From an uncultured Mediterranea sp. (lineage in GTDB: Bacteria > Bacteroidota > Bacteroidia > Bacteroidales > Bacteroidaceae): a DNA stretch of 44,905 bases. Location: contig NZ_CABUOL010000025.1 in NCBI RefSeq assembly GCF_902493215.1, forward strand, positions 1-44,905, written 5' to 3'. This document shows, one piece after another, positions 32,807-40,533 of the stretch. The notes beneath the pieces were generated by a model, which ran no database searches, was not told the origin of the DNA, and was given only the letters and a program-made list of their open reading frames with translations. Position 1 is the stretch's first letter; the number at the start of each line of letters is the position of its first letter. The translations under genes and the position numbers were made by a program.

Positions 32807-33271
32807 TTAAAATGATATGTTCAAAATCTCGAGCTCAATCATGCCCTGCGGCACCTTGATCTGTGCCTTCTCGCCCACCTTCTTGCCAAGAAGACCTTGT
32901 GCAATGGGGGTATTGACCGAAATCTTTCCTTCCTTCAGATTGGCTTCACTTTCAGACACGATGGTATAGGTCATCTTCATGCCGTTCTTCACGTTCTTCA
33001 GTTCAACCTTGTTCAGAATCTGTACAGAGTCAGTCTTCAGCTTGGACTCGTCGATGATTTTGGCATCAGCAATAACGGCTTTCAGCTTACTGATTTTCAT
33101 CTCGAGCAATCCCTGTGCCTCTTTGGCAGCATCATACTCGGCATTCTCGGACAGGTCACCCTTGTCGCGCGCTTCGGCAATGGCAGCCACCACTTTCGGA
33201 CGCTCCACCGTCTCCAACTCTTTCAAATCGGCCAACAACTTGTTGTAGCCTTCTTCTGACATATAAGCCAT
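32807..33271 (-). CDS. greA: transcription elongation factor GreA
   Basis: A 154-residue transcript-cleavage factor. The N-terminal coiled coil carries the acidic tip motif in ARDKGDLSENAEYDAAKEAQG, which donates acidic residues to the RNA polymerase secondary channel; the C-terminal FKBP-like domain ends VGEKAQIKVPQGMIELEILNISF. The start at 33271 has a perfect Shine-Dalgarno AAGGAGG 7 bases upstream (33279-33285), exceptional for this phylum. The leader of about 110 nt contains a terminator-like hairpin. Confidence 0.97.
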   Translation of the reverse strand: MAYMSEEGYNKLLADLKELETVERPKVVAAIAEARDKGDLSENAEYDAAKEAQGLLEMKISKLKAVIADAKIIDESKLKTDSVQILNKVELKNVKNGMKMTYTIVSESEANLKEGKISVNTPIAQGLLGKKVGEKAQIKVPQGMIELEILNISF

Positions 33272-33328
33272 ACTTTTTCCTCCTTAATTTCTTAATTTAT
33301 ATTTGTTTTTATATGGTATTATAAAACA

Positions 33329-33360
33329 AAAAAGAATTCCAACATGTCAGCCATGTTGGA
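33329..33360 (-). promoter_or_regulatory. terminator-like hairpin in the greA leader (candidate attenuator)
   Basis: On the minus strand TTCCAACATG pairs perfectly with CATGTTGGAA around a 5-base loop, followed by TTCTTTTTTG. It begins about 21 nt after the predicted greA transcript start, so termination would make an RNA of about 50 nt. It could also terminate the upstream lipoprotein message. Confidence 0.65.
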
Positions 33361-33383
33361 ACCCTCTTCCAATATTTCACGGG

Positions 33384-33415
33384 CAAAGATAGTACTTTAA
33401 ACAATATGTGTCAAG
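33384..33415 (-). promoter_or_regulatory. greA promoter
   Basis: Minus strand: CTTG (33415-33412, one mismatch to TTTG), a 20-base spacer, and TATCTTTG (33391-33384). Predicted start near 33381. It lies between the upstream gene's stop and the hairpin. Confidence 0.7.
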
Positions 33416-33470
33416 TACCCGCCGCTGTTTTGTAACATATTTAATGGAGTAACTCCTTCTTTATAACAAA

Positions 33471-34625
33471 TTACAACAACTTCTGTATGGCGGCGTCCAA
33501 ATCCTTGATAGTCTCGCCACGGGCACTCAATTCGTTGTTCCGGTTCACCAGGAACAGCGAAGGCAGCTTCTGTACATTGTAAGTGGCAGCCACGGACGAA
33601 TAGACACCGTTGGCATCACGCACGCAAATCCAGGGCAGGTTGTCGGCCGTAGTCTTCCAGTAATGTTCGTCGGCATCGAGCGATACCTGATAGATTTCAA
33701 GACCGCGGGAAGCATATTTGGTGTACAGTTCGTTCAACATATAGTTGTGGCTGGCCGAGACGGCACTCTGATAGACCGTAAAGTCTACAATCACCACCTT
33801 ACCCTTGAGATCGGTCAGTTTGTGGGCATTGCCCTTCATGTCGCGCAGGTTGATGTCTATCACACCCGTTTCTGTAACCTGCACCTGTTCGGGCAGTTCC
33901 AATGTCTTCTGCTGAGGAGTACGCGTGTTCTTCATACCCTTGAGGGCTATGTTGTACAGGTTCTTCGAGCGGTCGGCATGCGGATAGTAGTTGTTCAGAC
34001 TCGTGGCCACAGCAGCAAAGCACTTGATGTCATCGCGGCTGTTGAGCGGATCGAAAATCAGATAACCGTTCACCTTCTGGAACAGGGCGAAATAGGCAGC
34101 CGCCGTATTGGGAGCCGCAAAGATATAACTTACCTTCACCTCGTCCTTGTAGCTCTTCATCAGCGCAGCCAGGCTATCCTGAAAGACATCCACGCCCAGC
34201 GTATGGTTCTGCATGGACTGATAGAGGCCGTCGACCTTGTTTTGCAGCTCCAGCTGTTTGAGCGACAGTTCCTTGATTTTCTCACAGTTGGCCGAACCCT
34301 CCACCGTATAGCCTGTAGCGAAATCGGAATAGGCAGCCCAGAAGCTTACAGTCTCTGTAGAGTCGATGGAGAAGTTGATGACCTTGTCCTCCAACCGCAG
34401 ACGGTAGAATTCAGGCGAGGCCGGCCGGTTCTCCTTGAAGCTGAAGGCACCGCCTGCGTTCAGCTTCACCGAGTCGAGCGGCACAATTCCCTCGAGAGCC
34501 GAAGCCTCCAGATAGAGCATTTTACCGTCGGCGTCCTTCACTTCGCCTTCCACTTTGAATTTAGGTTCAGAATCACAGGCACCCAGCGCAACGGCTACGA
34601 GTGCCAACACGAATAATTTCTTCAT
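33471..34625 (-). CDS. thioredoxin-fold lipoprotein lacking the redox cysteines
   Basis: 384 residues. Lipoprotein signal MKKLFVLALVAVALGAC (Cys17), then a DUF4369-like N-terminal domain (FKVEGEVKDADGKMLYLEASAL), a helical middle, and a C-terminal AhpC/TSA-thioredoxin-like domain (LKGKVVIVDFTVYQSAVSASHNYMLNELYTKYASRGLEIYQVSLD). The usual W-C-x-x-C is replaced by Y-Q-S-A-V-S, so no disulphide redox activity is expected; cis-Pro is kept (QKLPSLF). The start at 34625 gives a normal lipoprotein signal. Probably a periplasmic-face scaffold or thiol-independent relative of TlpA/ResA; its role is not known. Confidence 0.85.
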   Translation of the reverse strand: MKKLFVLALVAVALGACDSEPKFKVEGEVKDADGKMLYLEASALEGIVPLDSVKLNAGGAFSFKENRPASPEFYRLRLEDKVINFSIDSTETVSFWAAYSDFATGYTVEGSANCEKIKELSLKQLELQNKVDGLYQSMQNHTLGVDVFQDSLAALMKSYKDEVKVSYIFAAPNTAAAYFALFQKVNGYLIFDPLNSRDDIKCFAAVATSLNNYYPHADRSKNLYNIALKGMKNTRTPQQKTLELPEQVQVTETGVIDINLRDMKGNAHKLTDLKGKVVIVDFTVYQSAVSASHNYMLNELYTKYASRGLEIYQVSLDADEHYWKTTADNLPWICVRDANGVYSSVAATYNVQKLPSLFLVNRNNELSARGETIKDLDAAIQKLL

Positions 34626-34658
34626 ATAGTCAGTGTGTTTATTTTCTAAATCAACGTG

Positions 34659-34688
34659 CAAATATACTCCTTTTCACGGTTAGTCAAA
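34659..34688 (-). promoter_or_regulatory. promoter of the thioredoxin-fold lipoprotein
   Basis: Minus strand: TTTG at 34688-34685 and TATATTTG at 34666-34659, spacer 18. Predicted leader about 31 nt. Confidence 0.6.
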
Positions 34689-34783
34689 GCATTTTTGCCC
34701 CATCTTCCGCTCCAAAACCTTAAAAAAAAGTAGAAATACGAACTTTTATACTCATTTCCACCGCGTTAAGTGAATAAAATCAT

Positions 34784-34791
34784 TATCTTTG
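34784..34791 (+). promoter_or_regulatory. -7 box of pnp
   Basis: TATCTTTG is an exact match; predicted start near 34794, leader about 36 nt. No clear -33 TTTG. Confidence 0.6.
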
Positions 34792-34829
34792 CGCGAATTT
34801 TGAAAGAAAATAGATATAAAAGTTTTTTT

Positions 34830-37001
34830 ATGATTAACCCAATTGTTAAGACGATCGAGCTTCCTGATGGCAGAACCATCACGCTCGAAACGGGAAAGCT
34901 GGCAAAACAGGCAGACGGTTCTGTAATGCTCCGCATGGGCAACACCATGCTGCTGGCTACTGTTTGTGCCGCAAAAGACGCAGTTCCCGGAACAGATTTC
35001 ATGCCGCTTCAGGTAGAGTACAAAGAAAAATTCTCCGCATTCGGACGTTTCCCCGGCGGCTTCACCAAGCGTGAAGGACGCGCGTCGGACTACGAAATTC
35101 TGACTTGCCGCCTGGTTGACCGTGCTCTCCGCCCCCTTTTCCCCGACAATTTCCACGCAGAAGTATATGTGAACATTATACTTTTCTCGGCCGACGGCGT
35201 AGACATGCCCGACGCACTGGCCGGACTGGCCGCTTCTGCCGCACTGGCCGTATCGGATATTCCGTTCAACGGCCCCATCTCTGAGGTACGCGTAGCGCGC
35301 ATCAACGGAGAATTCGTCATCAACCCCACCTTCGAACAGCTTGAGCAGGCCGACATGGACCTCATGGTAGGTGCTACCTACGAAAACATCATGATGGTGG
35401 AAGGCGAAATGAAGGAAGTATCCGAGCAAGACCTGCTGGCCGCCCTGAAGGCTGCCCACGAGGCTATCAAACCGCAGTGCAAGGCCCAGATGGAACTGGC
35501 CGAAGAGGTAGGTTCCACCGTAAAGCGCGAATACTGCCACGAAGTGAACGACGAAGACCTGCGCAAGGCCGTACACGATGCCTGCTACGACAAGGCTTAC
35601 GCCATTGCCGCCAGCGGCAACCGCAACAAGCATGAACGCGAAGAAGCCTTCACCGCCATCTGCGACGAGTTCAAGGCCCAGTTCACTGAAGAAGAACTGG
35701 AAGAAAAAGCTCCGCTCATCGACCGCTATTACCACGACGTGGAGAAAGAAGCCATGCGCCGCTGTATCCTTGACGAAGGCAAACGTCTGGACGGCCGCAA
35801 GACAACGGAAATCCGCCCCATCTGGTGCGAAGTAAGCCCGCTGCCCGGCCCTCACGGTTCGGCTATCTTCACCCGTGGCGAAACGCAGTCATTGTCTACT
35901 GCCACACTGGGTACGAAGCTCGACGAAAAGATTATCGACGACGTGCTGACACACGGCAAAGAACGCTTCCTGCTGCACTACAACTTCCCCCCGTTCTCTA
36001 CGGGCGAAGCCAAGGCACAGCGCGGTGTAGGCCGTCGTGAAATCGGCCACGGCCACCTGGCATGGCGCGCACTGAAGGGACAGATTCCTGAAGACTATCC
36101 GTACGTAGTACGTGTTGTTTCCGATATCCTCGAATCCAACGGTTCTTCTTCTATGGCTACCGTATGCGCCGGTACGCTGGCCCTGATGGATGCCGGTGTG
36201 AAGATCAAGAACCCTGTATCGGGTATCGCCATGGGCCTCATCAAGAATCCGGGCGAAGAGAAATATGCCGTTCTCTCCGACATCCTCGGTGATGAAGACC
36301 ACCTGGGCGACATGGACTTCAAGGTAACAGGTACGAAGAACGGTATTACCGCTACTCAGATGGATATCAAGGTAGACGGTCTGTCCTACGACATTCTGGA
36401 GAAGGCCCTGCTGCAAGCCAAGGAAGGCCGTGAATACATCTTGGGCAAACTGACCGAGTGCATCGCCGAGCCGCGTCCCGAACTGAAGCCGCACGCTCCG
36501 CGCATCGAGACCATGACCATCCCGAAGGAGTTCATCGGTGCTGTCATCGGCCCGGGCGGAAAGATCATCCAGGGTATGCAGGAAGAGACGGGTGCTACCA
36601 TCACCATCGAAGAAGAAGACAACGTGGGCAAAATCGAGATTGCCGGTACCAACAAGCAGAGCATCGACGATGCTATCCGCATGATCAAGGCCATCGTAGC
36701 CGTACCCGAAGTAGGCGAAGTCTACAAAGGCAAAATCCGTTCCATCATGCCTTACGGTGCGTTCGTTGAATTCCTGCCGGGTAAGGACGGTCTGCTCCAC
36801 ATCTCTGAAATCGACTGGAAGCGCCTCGAGACAGTCGAGGAAGCCGGACTCAAGGAAGGCGACGAGATTGAAGTGAAGCTGCTGGACATCGACCCGAAGA
36901 CAGGTAAGTTCAAGCTGTCTCACAAGGTGCTCATCCCGAAACCCGAAGGTTACACGGAAAAGCCCGAAAGACCCAGAAGAGAAAAGAAATCCAATAACTA
37001 A
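34830..37001 (+). CDS. pnp: polynucleotide phosphorylase
   Basis: A 723-residue 3'-5' phosphorolytic exoribonuclease with the complete domain order: RNase PH-like domain 1 (about 10-140), helical linker, catalytic RNase PH domain 2 (about 310-540, with TRGETQSLSTATLGT and MDFKVTGTKNGITATQMDIK), KH domain (IPKEFIGAVIGPGGKIIQGMQ, about 560-620) and S1 domain (GKIRSIMPYGAFVEFLPGKDGLLHISEI, about 630-695). It ends in a short basic tail. Start at 34830 (MINPIVKTIELPDGRTI) lies after the promoter; the upstream in-frame Met does not. It would act in mRNA decay. Monocistronic by its own terminator; not next to rpsO as in many other bacteria. Confidence 0.97.
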   Translation: MINPIVKTIELPDGRTITLETGKLAKQADGSVMLRMGNTMLLATVCAAKDAVPGTDFMPLQVEYKEKFSAFGRFPGGFTKREGRASDYEILTCRLVDRALRPLFPDNFHAEVYVNIILFSADGVDMPDALAGLAASAALAVSDIPFNGPISEVRVARINGEFVINPTFEQLEQADMDLMVGATYENIMMVEGEMKEVSEQDLLAALKAAHEAIKPQCKAQMELAEEVGSTVKREYCHEVNDEDLRKAVHDACYDKAYAIAASGNRNKHEREEAFTAICDEFKAQFTEEELEEKAPLIDRYYHDVEKEAMRRCILDEGKRLDGRKTTEIRPIWCEVSPLPGPHGSAIFTRGETQSLSTATLGTKLDEKIIDDVLTHGKERFLLHYNFPPFSTGEAKAQRGVGRREIGHGHLAWRALKGQIPEDYPYVVRVVSDILESNGSSSMATVCAGTLALMDAGVKIKNPVSGIAMGLIKNPGEEKYAVLSDILGDEDHLGDMDFKVTGTKNGITATQMDIKVDGLSYDILEKALLQAKEGREYILGKLTECIAEPRPELKPHAPRIETMTIPKEFIGAVIGPGGKIIQGMQEETGATITIEEEDNVGKIEIAGTNKQSIDDAIRMIKAIVAVPEVGEVYKGKIRSIMPYGAFVEFLPGKDGLLHISEIDWKRLETVEEAGLKEGDEIEVKLLDIDPKTGKFKLSHKVLIPKPEGYTEKPERPRREKKSNN

Positions 37002-37034
37002 CGGATAGAAATCTTTTTCTATAACCCGAATCGA

Positions 37035-37073
37035 GAGAGGGTGCCCGCCACGGCGGAGCACCCTCTTCTTTTT
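37035..37073 (+). terminator. terminator of pnp
   Basis: GAGAGGGTGC (37035-37044) pairs with GCACCCTCTTC (37058-37068), followed by TTTTTAT; located 33 bases after the pnp stop. Confidence 0.85.
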
Positions 37074-37115
37074 ATAATTAAGATGTAAACATGACTTTAT
37101 TAGCTGTAAAATCCA

Positions 37116-37123
37116 TATCTTTG
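37116..37123 (+). promoter_or_regulatory. -7 box of the response regulator
   Basis: TATCTTTG, exact match; predicted start near 37126 and leader of about 18 nt. Confidence 0.6.
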
Positions 37124-37143
37124 CGCAAAAACAGACAATAACC

Positions 37144-37842
37144 ATGATCAAGCTACTCCTGGTAGAAGATGACCCCAACCTGCGCTACGTGGTGCAGTGC
37201 GGACTGGAAGACATCATCGGCGGCTACGATGTACAGACGGCTGCCAACGGCGAAGAAGGCCTGAAGGTATGGGCCTCGTTCAAGCCCGACATCATCATCA
37301 GCGACATCGATATGCCTGTGATGGACGGCTTTGAGATGGTGCGCCGCATTCGCGAAACCGATGCCGACACACCCATCTTGTTCGCTTCGGCCCTCACCTC
37401 GCCCAAGGACGTGAGGTACGGTTACCAGCTGGGGGTAAACAACTACGTGAAGAAGCCCTTCATCGCCGACGAACTGGATGCCCACATACATGCCATCCTG
37501 AAGATGACGCAGGGTACACACATGCGCACGGAGACCGGCTTCTGCCAGTTTGGCTCCTACACGCTGGACACCGAACACAACACCCTGCGCGACGACCGCA
37601 CCGGCCGGAGCCAGACGTTGACCGTCACCGAGGCCAAGCTCCTGCACATCCTGGCTCAGAACAAGAACGAAACCGTACGCCGCGAAGCCATTCTGAGCCG
37701 CTGCTGGAACACGGAAGATGATTATTTCGCCTCGCGCAGCCTCGACGTCTTCGTATCCAAGCTGCGCAAGCTCTTCGAGGCTGACGCCGACATCGAAATC
37801 AAGACCGTCCGCGGCGTAGGGCTGATGTTGGTAACGAAATGA
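37144..37842 (+). CDS. OmpR-family response regulator
   Basis: 232 residues. Receiver domain 1-120 has acidic D9/D10 (VEDDPN), phospho-acceptor D54 (IISDIDMPVMDGFE), switch Ser82 and K104 (VKKPF). A winged-helix DNA-binding domain (about 135-232) carries LTVTEAKLLHILAQNKNETVRREAILSRCWNTEDDYFASRSLDVFVSKLRKLF. All phosphorylation residues are intact. No histidine kinase is adjacent, so it is an orphan within this window. It has its own promoter and is followed by a repeat. Confidence 0.94.
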   Translation: MIKLLLVEDDPNLRYVVQCGLEDIIGGYDVQTAANGEEGLKVWASFKPDIIISDIDMPVMDGFEMVRRIRETDADTPILFASALTSPKDVRYGYQLGVNNYVKKPFIADELDAHIHAILKMTQGTHMRTETGFCQFGSYTLDTEHNTLRDDRTGRSQTLTVTEAKLLHILAQNKNETVRREAILSRCWNTEDDYFASRSLDVFVSKLRKLFEADADIEIKTVRGVGLMLVTK

Positions 37843-37855
37843 AAAGGAACAATCT

Positions 37856-37962
37856 GTTTACCCTGCGCAAACCATTCATTTGCCCAGCCCAAACAACCCG
37901 TTTGCCCAGCTTAAACGGTTCACTTAAGCTGGGCAAACAGACGCTTTAAGCTGGGGAAATTC
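37856..37962. repeat. iterated-word intergenic repeat, family F
   Basis: GTTTGCCCAGCTTAA near 37900 and its exact inverse TTAAGCTGGGCAAAC near 37924, with flanking variants (CATTTGCCCAGCCCAAAC, GCTTTAAGCTGGGG). It fills the gap between the convergent response regulator and butyrate kinase genes. Confidence 0.75.
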
Positions 37963-37965
37963 CTC

Positions 37966-39048
37966 CTATTGATACACCTGCACCTCCAGCTCGCCCCGCA
38001 ATGCGCCCAGCGCATTCAGGGCCAGGGCTTCCAGCTCGTCTTCGCCGGGATAGACGCGGACGGGTGCCAGGAAGGACACACGCTCCTTGAGACGCGAGGT
38101 GATGTAATCCGAATAGGCGATGCCGCCCGTCAACAGAATAGCATCCACCTTTCCGTAGAGCACAACCGCCGCTGCACCCACACTCTTGGCTATCTGATAA
38201 ATCATGGCATCCAGCACCAGCCGGGCATGCTCGTCGCCCTCCTCGATACGCTTCATCACGGCCTGCACGTCGGTCGTGCCCAGATGGGCCGCCAGGCCCG
38301 CATGGCCCGAGATGCGTTTTTTCAGTTCGCTCTGCGAGAACTTGCCGGAGAAGCAGAGGTCGATGAGGTCGCCCGCAGGCAGAGTACCCGCCCGTTCGGG
38401 TGAGAAGGGCCCTTCGCCGTCGAGGGCATTGTTCACGTCCACACAACGGCCTTTGCGATGAGCAGCTACAGAGATACCGCCGCCCAGGTGGCAGACAATC
38501 AGGTTCAAGTCTTCGTAACGCACGGGGCTGTCGGGTTGTTCCGCCGTCCGTTCGGCAGCATAGCGGCGGGCAATGGCACGCTGGTTCAGCGCATGCCAAA
38601 TGGTGATGCGGGGCATGAGGGGCGAACCCGTGACGCGGGCCACCTCGTCCAGTTCGTCCACCACACCGGGGTCGGCTATGAATGCCCGGCAACCGGGCAG
38701 GGCATGGGCCAGCTCGGAGGCTATCAGGCAACCCAGATTACAGGCATGGGTACGCATGGCGTGCATGCAGTCATTGATCATGGCATCGTTCACCTCGTAG
38801 ACACCACCGGGAATGGGTTTCAGCAGCCCCCCCCGTCCGATGATGGCATCGAAGACAAAGGGAATACCTTCGTGCTCCAACTCAGCAAGCACCAGATTCT
38901 TGCGGAACTCAAACTGGTCGATGACACGTGGATAGTGTACCAGCTCGTCTACAGAGTGGCGCAGCGTCTTGACAAATACAGGCTTTTCGTCCTCGAAAAC
39001 GGCCATCTTGGTCGATGTGGAGCCGGGGTTGATGACTAATATCTTCAT
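37966..39048 (-). CDS. buk: butyrate kinase
   Basis: A 360-residue ASKHA-fold acyl kinase that makes ATP from acyl-phosphate. MKILVINPGSTSTKMAVFED (phosphate 1), ICHLGGGISVAAHRKGRCVDVNNALDGEGPFSPERAG (substrate and Mg region) and AILLTGGIAYSDYIT (adenosine) match butyrate rather than acetate kinase. Gene order with ptb supports this. The likely substrates in Bacteroides include isobutyryl- and isovaleryl-phosphate, since these bacteria excrete branched-chain acids; that is inference. 48 bases after ptb. Confidence 0.94.
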   Translation of the reverse strand: MKILVINPGSTSTKMAVFEDEKPVFVKTLRHSVDELVHYPRVIDQFEFRKNLVLAELEHEGIPFVFDAIIGRGGLLKPIPGGVYEVNDAMINDCMHAMRTHACNLGCLIASELAHALPGCRAFIADPGVVDELDEVARVTGSPLMPRITIWHALNQRAIARRYAAERTAEQPDSPVRYEDLNLIVCHLGGGISVAAHRKGRCVDVNNALDGEGPFSPERAGTLPAGDLIDLCFSGKFSQSELKKRISGHAGLAAHLGTTDVQAVMKRIEEGDEHARLVLDAMIYQIAKSVGAAAVVLYGKVDAILLTGGIAYSDYITSRLKERVSFLAPVRVYPGEDELEALALNALGALRGELEVQVYQ

Positions 39049-39053
39049 GAGAA

Positions 39054-39085
39054 TGGTTAATGCTTAATGGTTAACGGTCAAACTG
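39054..39085. repeat. short family A repeat between ptb and buk
   Basis: ATGGTTAATGCTTAATGGTTAACGG uses the same TTAACGG/GGTTAA words as 3684-3762 and 18962-19047, in a single short, unpaired tract inside an operon. Confidence 0.5.
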
Positions 39086-39096
39086 CTCTTTTCCTG

Positions 39097-40023
39097 TCAT
39101 TCAATGGTATCTTGCCCATTGCTGGTAAGACAGGCCATAGCTATGCTGTAATACTTGGACAGCCCGCTGTCACTACGCGAAGGCAGCACCACGGGGCAGA
39201 CGGGACCTTGCAGCAACCCCGCCATATCGGCATGCGAGAAGAGGGAGACGGCCTTGTAGAAGGCGTTTCCCGATTCGATGTTGGGGAAGATGAGCACGTC
39301 GGCCTCGCCATTGATGGGCGACACGATGCCCTTGATGTCGCCGCTGGTCTTCTCACACGAGGTCTTCACGTCCAGCGGGCCGTCGATGATGACGTTGCCG
39401 AACTCGCCCGCCTCGGCCAGCTCGACGATATTCACATAGTCCAACGAATGAGGAAACTTGGCACTGACCTTCTCCGTGCAGTGTATCAGGGCGATACGGG
39501 GTTGCTCGATGCCGAAGTGTCGGCAGGTACGGATGGCATACCAGATCATCTCGATGCGCTGCTGCAGCGTGGGCCTCGGGATGACGGCAGCATCGGAGAA
39601 AAACAGCAGCTTGTCGTAAGTCGGTATCTGCATCACGGCCAAATGAGTCAGCACCTTGCCCTTCGGCAACAGGCCGTGCTCCTTGTCGAGGATGGCACGG
39701 AGCAGGTTGTCGGTGTTGATGATGCCCTTCATCAGAATGTCGGCACCACCCTCACGCACGATGCGCACCGCCTCGCGGGCCGCCTCATCGGGGTCCTCGA
39801 TGTGAATGGTACGGACATAGTCGGGATATTGCTTCAGCGAAGGATATTTCTCAAGGATAGACGAATTGCCAATCATCAGAAACTCAGCAATGCCCTCTTC
39901 CAGGGCCCTTGCAATGGCATACTCGGTATTGGGATCGTTGGCGCAGACCACAGCAATGCGTTTCCTGCGGTTCAGTGTCTTCAGGTGTTCCGTCAGTTGG
40001 TTAAAGTTGCGTATAGGTTTCAT
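39097..40023 (-). CDS. ptb: phosphate butyryltransferase
   Basis: A 308-residue acyl-CoA phosphate transferase that converts acyl-CoA plus phosphate to acyl-phosphate and CoA. Family features are KRIAVVCANDPNTEYAIARAL at the start, GGADILMKGIINTDNLLRAIL, and C-terminal INGEADVLIFPNIESGNAFYKAVSLFSHADMAG. With buk it forms the substrate-level phosphorylation pair. A one-mismatch -7 box (minus GATATTTG, 40047-40040) lies 17 bases upstream. Confidence 0.94.
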   Translation of the reverse strand: MKPIRNFNQLTEHLKTLNRRKRIAVVCANDPNTEYAIARALEEGIAEFLMIGNSSILEKYPSLKQYPDYVRTIHIEDPDEAAREAVRIVREGGADILMKGIINTDNLLRAILDKEHGLLPKGKVLTHLAVMQIPTYDKLLFFSDAAVIPRPTLQQRIEMIWYAIRTCRHFGIEQPRIALIHCTEKVSAKFPHSLDYVNIVELAEAGEFGNVIIDGPLDVKTSCEKTSGDIKGIVSPINGEADVLIFPNIESGNAFYKAVSLFSHADMAGLLQGPVCPVVLPSRSDSGLSKYYSIAMACLTSNGQDTIE

Positions 40024-40147
40024 ACCGTTAGATTTTTAGCAAATATCCGAAAAAATGTCGAAAAATACAGCATCCGACACTCGATTTTTACGTCCGTTTA
40101 ATAACATTTTGACAACAGCGTATCTTTTTGGCCTCAGAATTTACACC

Positions 40148-40182
40148 AGGACCGATCACAGACCACACAGATGAACACAGAA
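40148..40182. repeat. dispersed-repeat-like tract, family G
   Basis: CCGATCACAGACCACACAGATGAACACAGA resembles a dispersed sequence I associate with bacterial intergenic regions (complement TCTGTGTTCATCTGTGTGG). Only one copy is in the window, so repeat status rests on memory. The small open frames here are not credible. It lies in the 510-base gene-free gap 40024-40533. Confidence 0.35.
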
Positions 40183-40334
40183 TTTTCTTCCGATGGCAGA
40201 TTGTGAATACTAGGCAGGGAGGAGCCATACCCATCCGCACATTGAATGGAACTCGTACGAAAACGAGCAATGACTAAGAAAAAAGACGAACTATTCAGAA
40301 CCGTCATAAAAAAACAGAATTGACAGCACATTCG

Positions 40335-40462
40335 TACAATAAAATAATAAGAAGAAAGTTCCTTTAAAGCTATTACACTTTTCAGGAACTCTCTTCTAGC
40401 ATCTTTATCCTCATATAATATTCCCAGATACTCTTAGGATATGAGTACTTTTAGATTTTCAT
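40335..40462 (-). ncRNA. candidate small RNA or operon 3' hairpin
   Basis: A minus-strand -7 box TACCTTTG (40472-40465) is followed 65 bases later by a 14-bp stem (40397-40384 with 40363-40350; 20-nt loop). On minus RNA the stem is fully paired with one G-U; on plus RNA that position is an A-C mismatch, so the structure favours minus transcription. A U-rich but interrupted tail follows. It may equally be the terminator of the metalloprotease operon. The remaining parts of 40024-40533 show nothing definite. Confidence 0.3.
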
Positions 40463-40533
40463 TACAAAGGTACAATATCACGCATCGTCAAGCACTACTG
40501 GAAATACCGATAAAACAGTCAACAAATATCAAA

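Noticed and set aside
35889..37178. 429-codon minus-strand open frame opposite pnp
   Set aside because: Shadow of PNPase; it also runs through the pnp terminator.
3684..39085. CRISPR array as an explanation for the repeats
   Set aside because: Words are short, inverted as well as direct, and not separated by spacers of constant length; no cas genes are in the window.
40088..40331. Two overlapping small minus-strand open frames (60 and 65 codons)
   Set aside because: They overlap a dispersed-repeat-like tract, are rich in Cys/Ser/Phe without a fold, and have no promoter or ribosome site.
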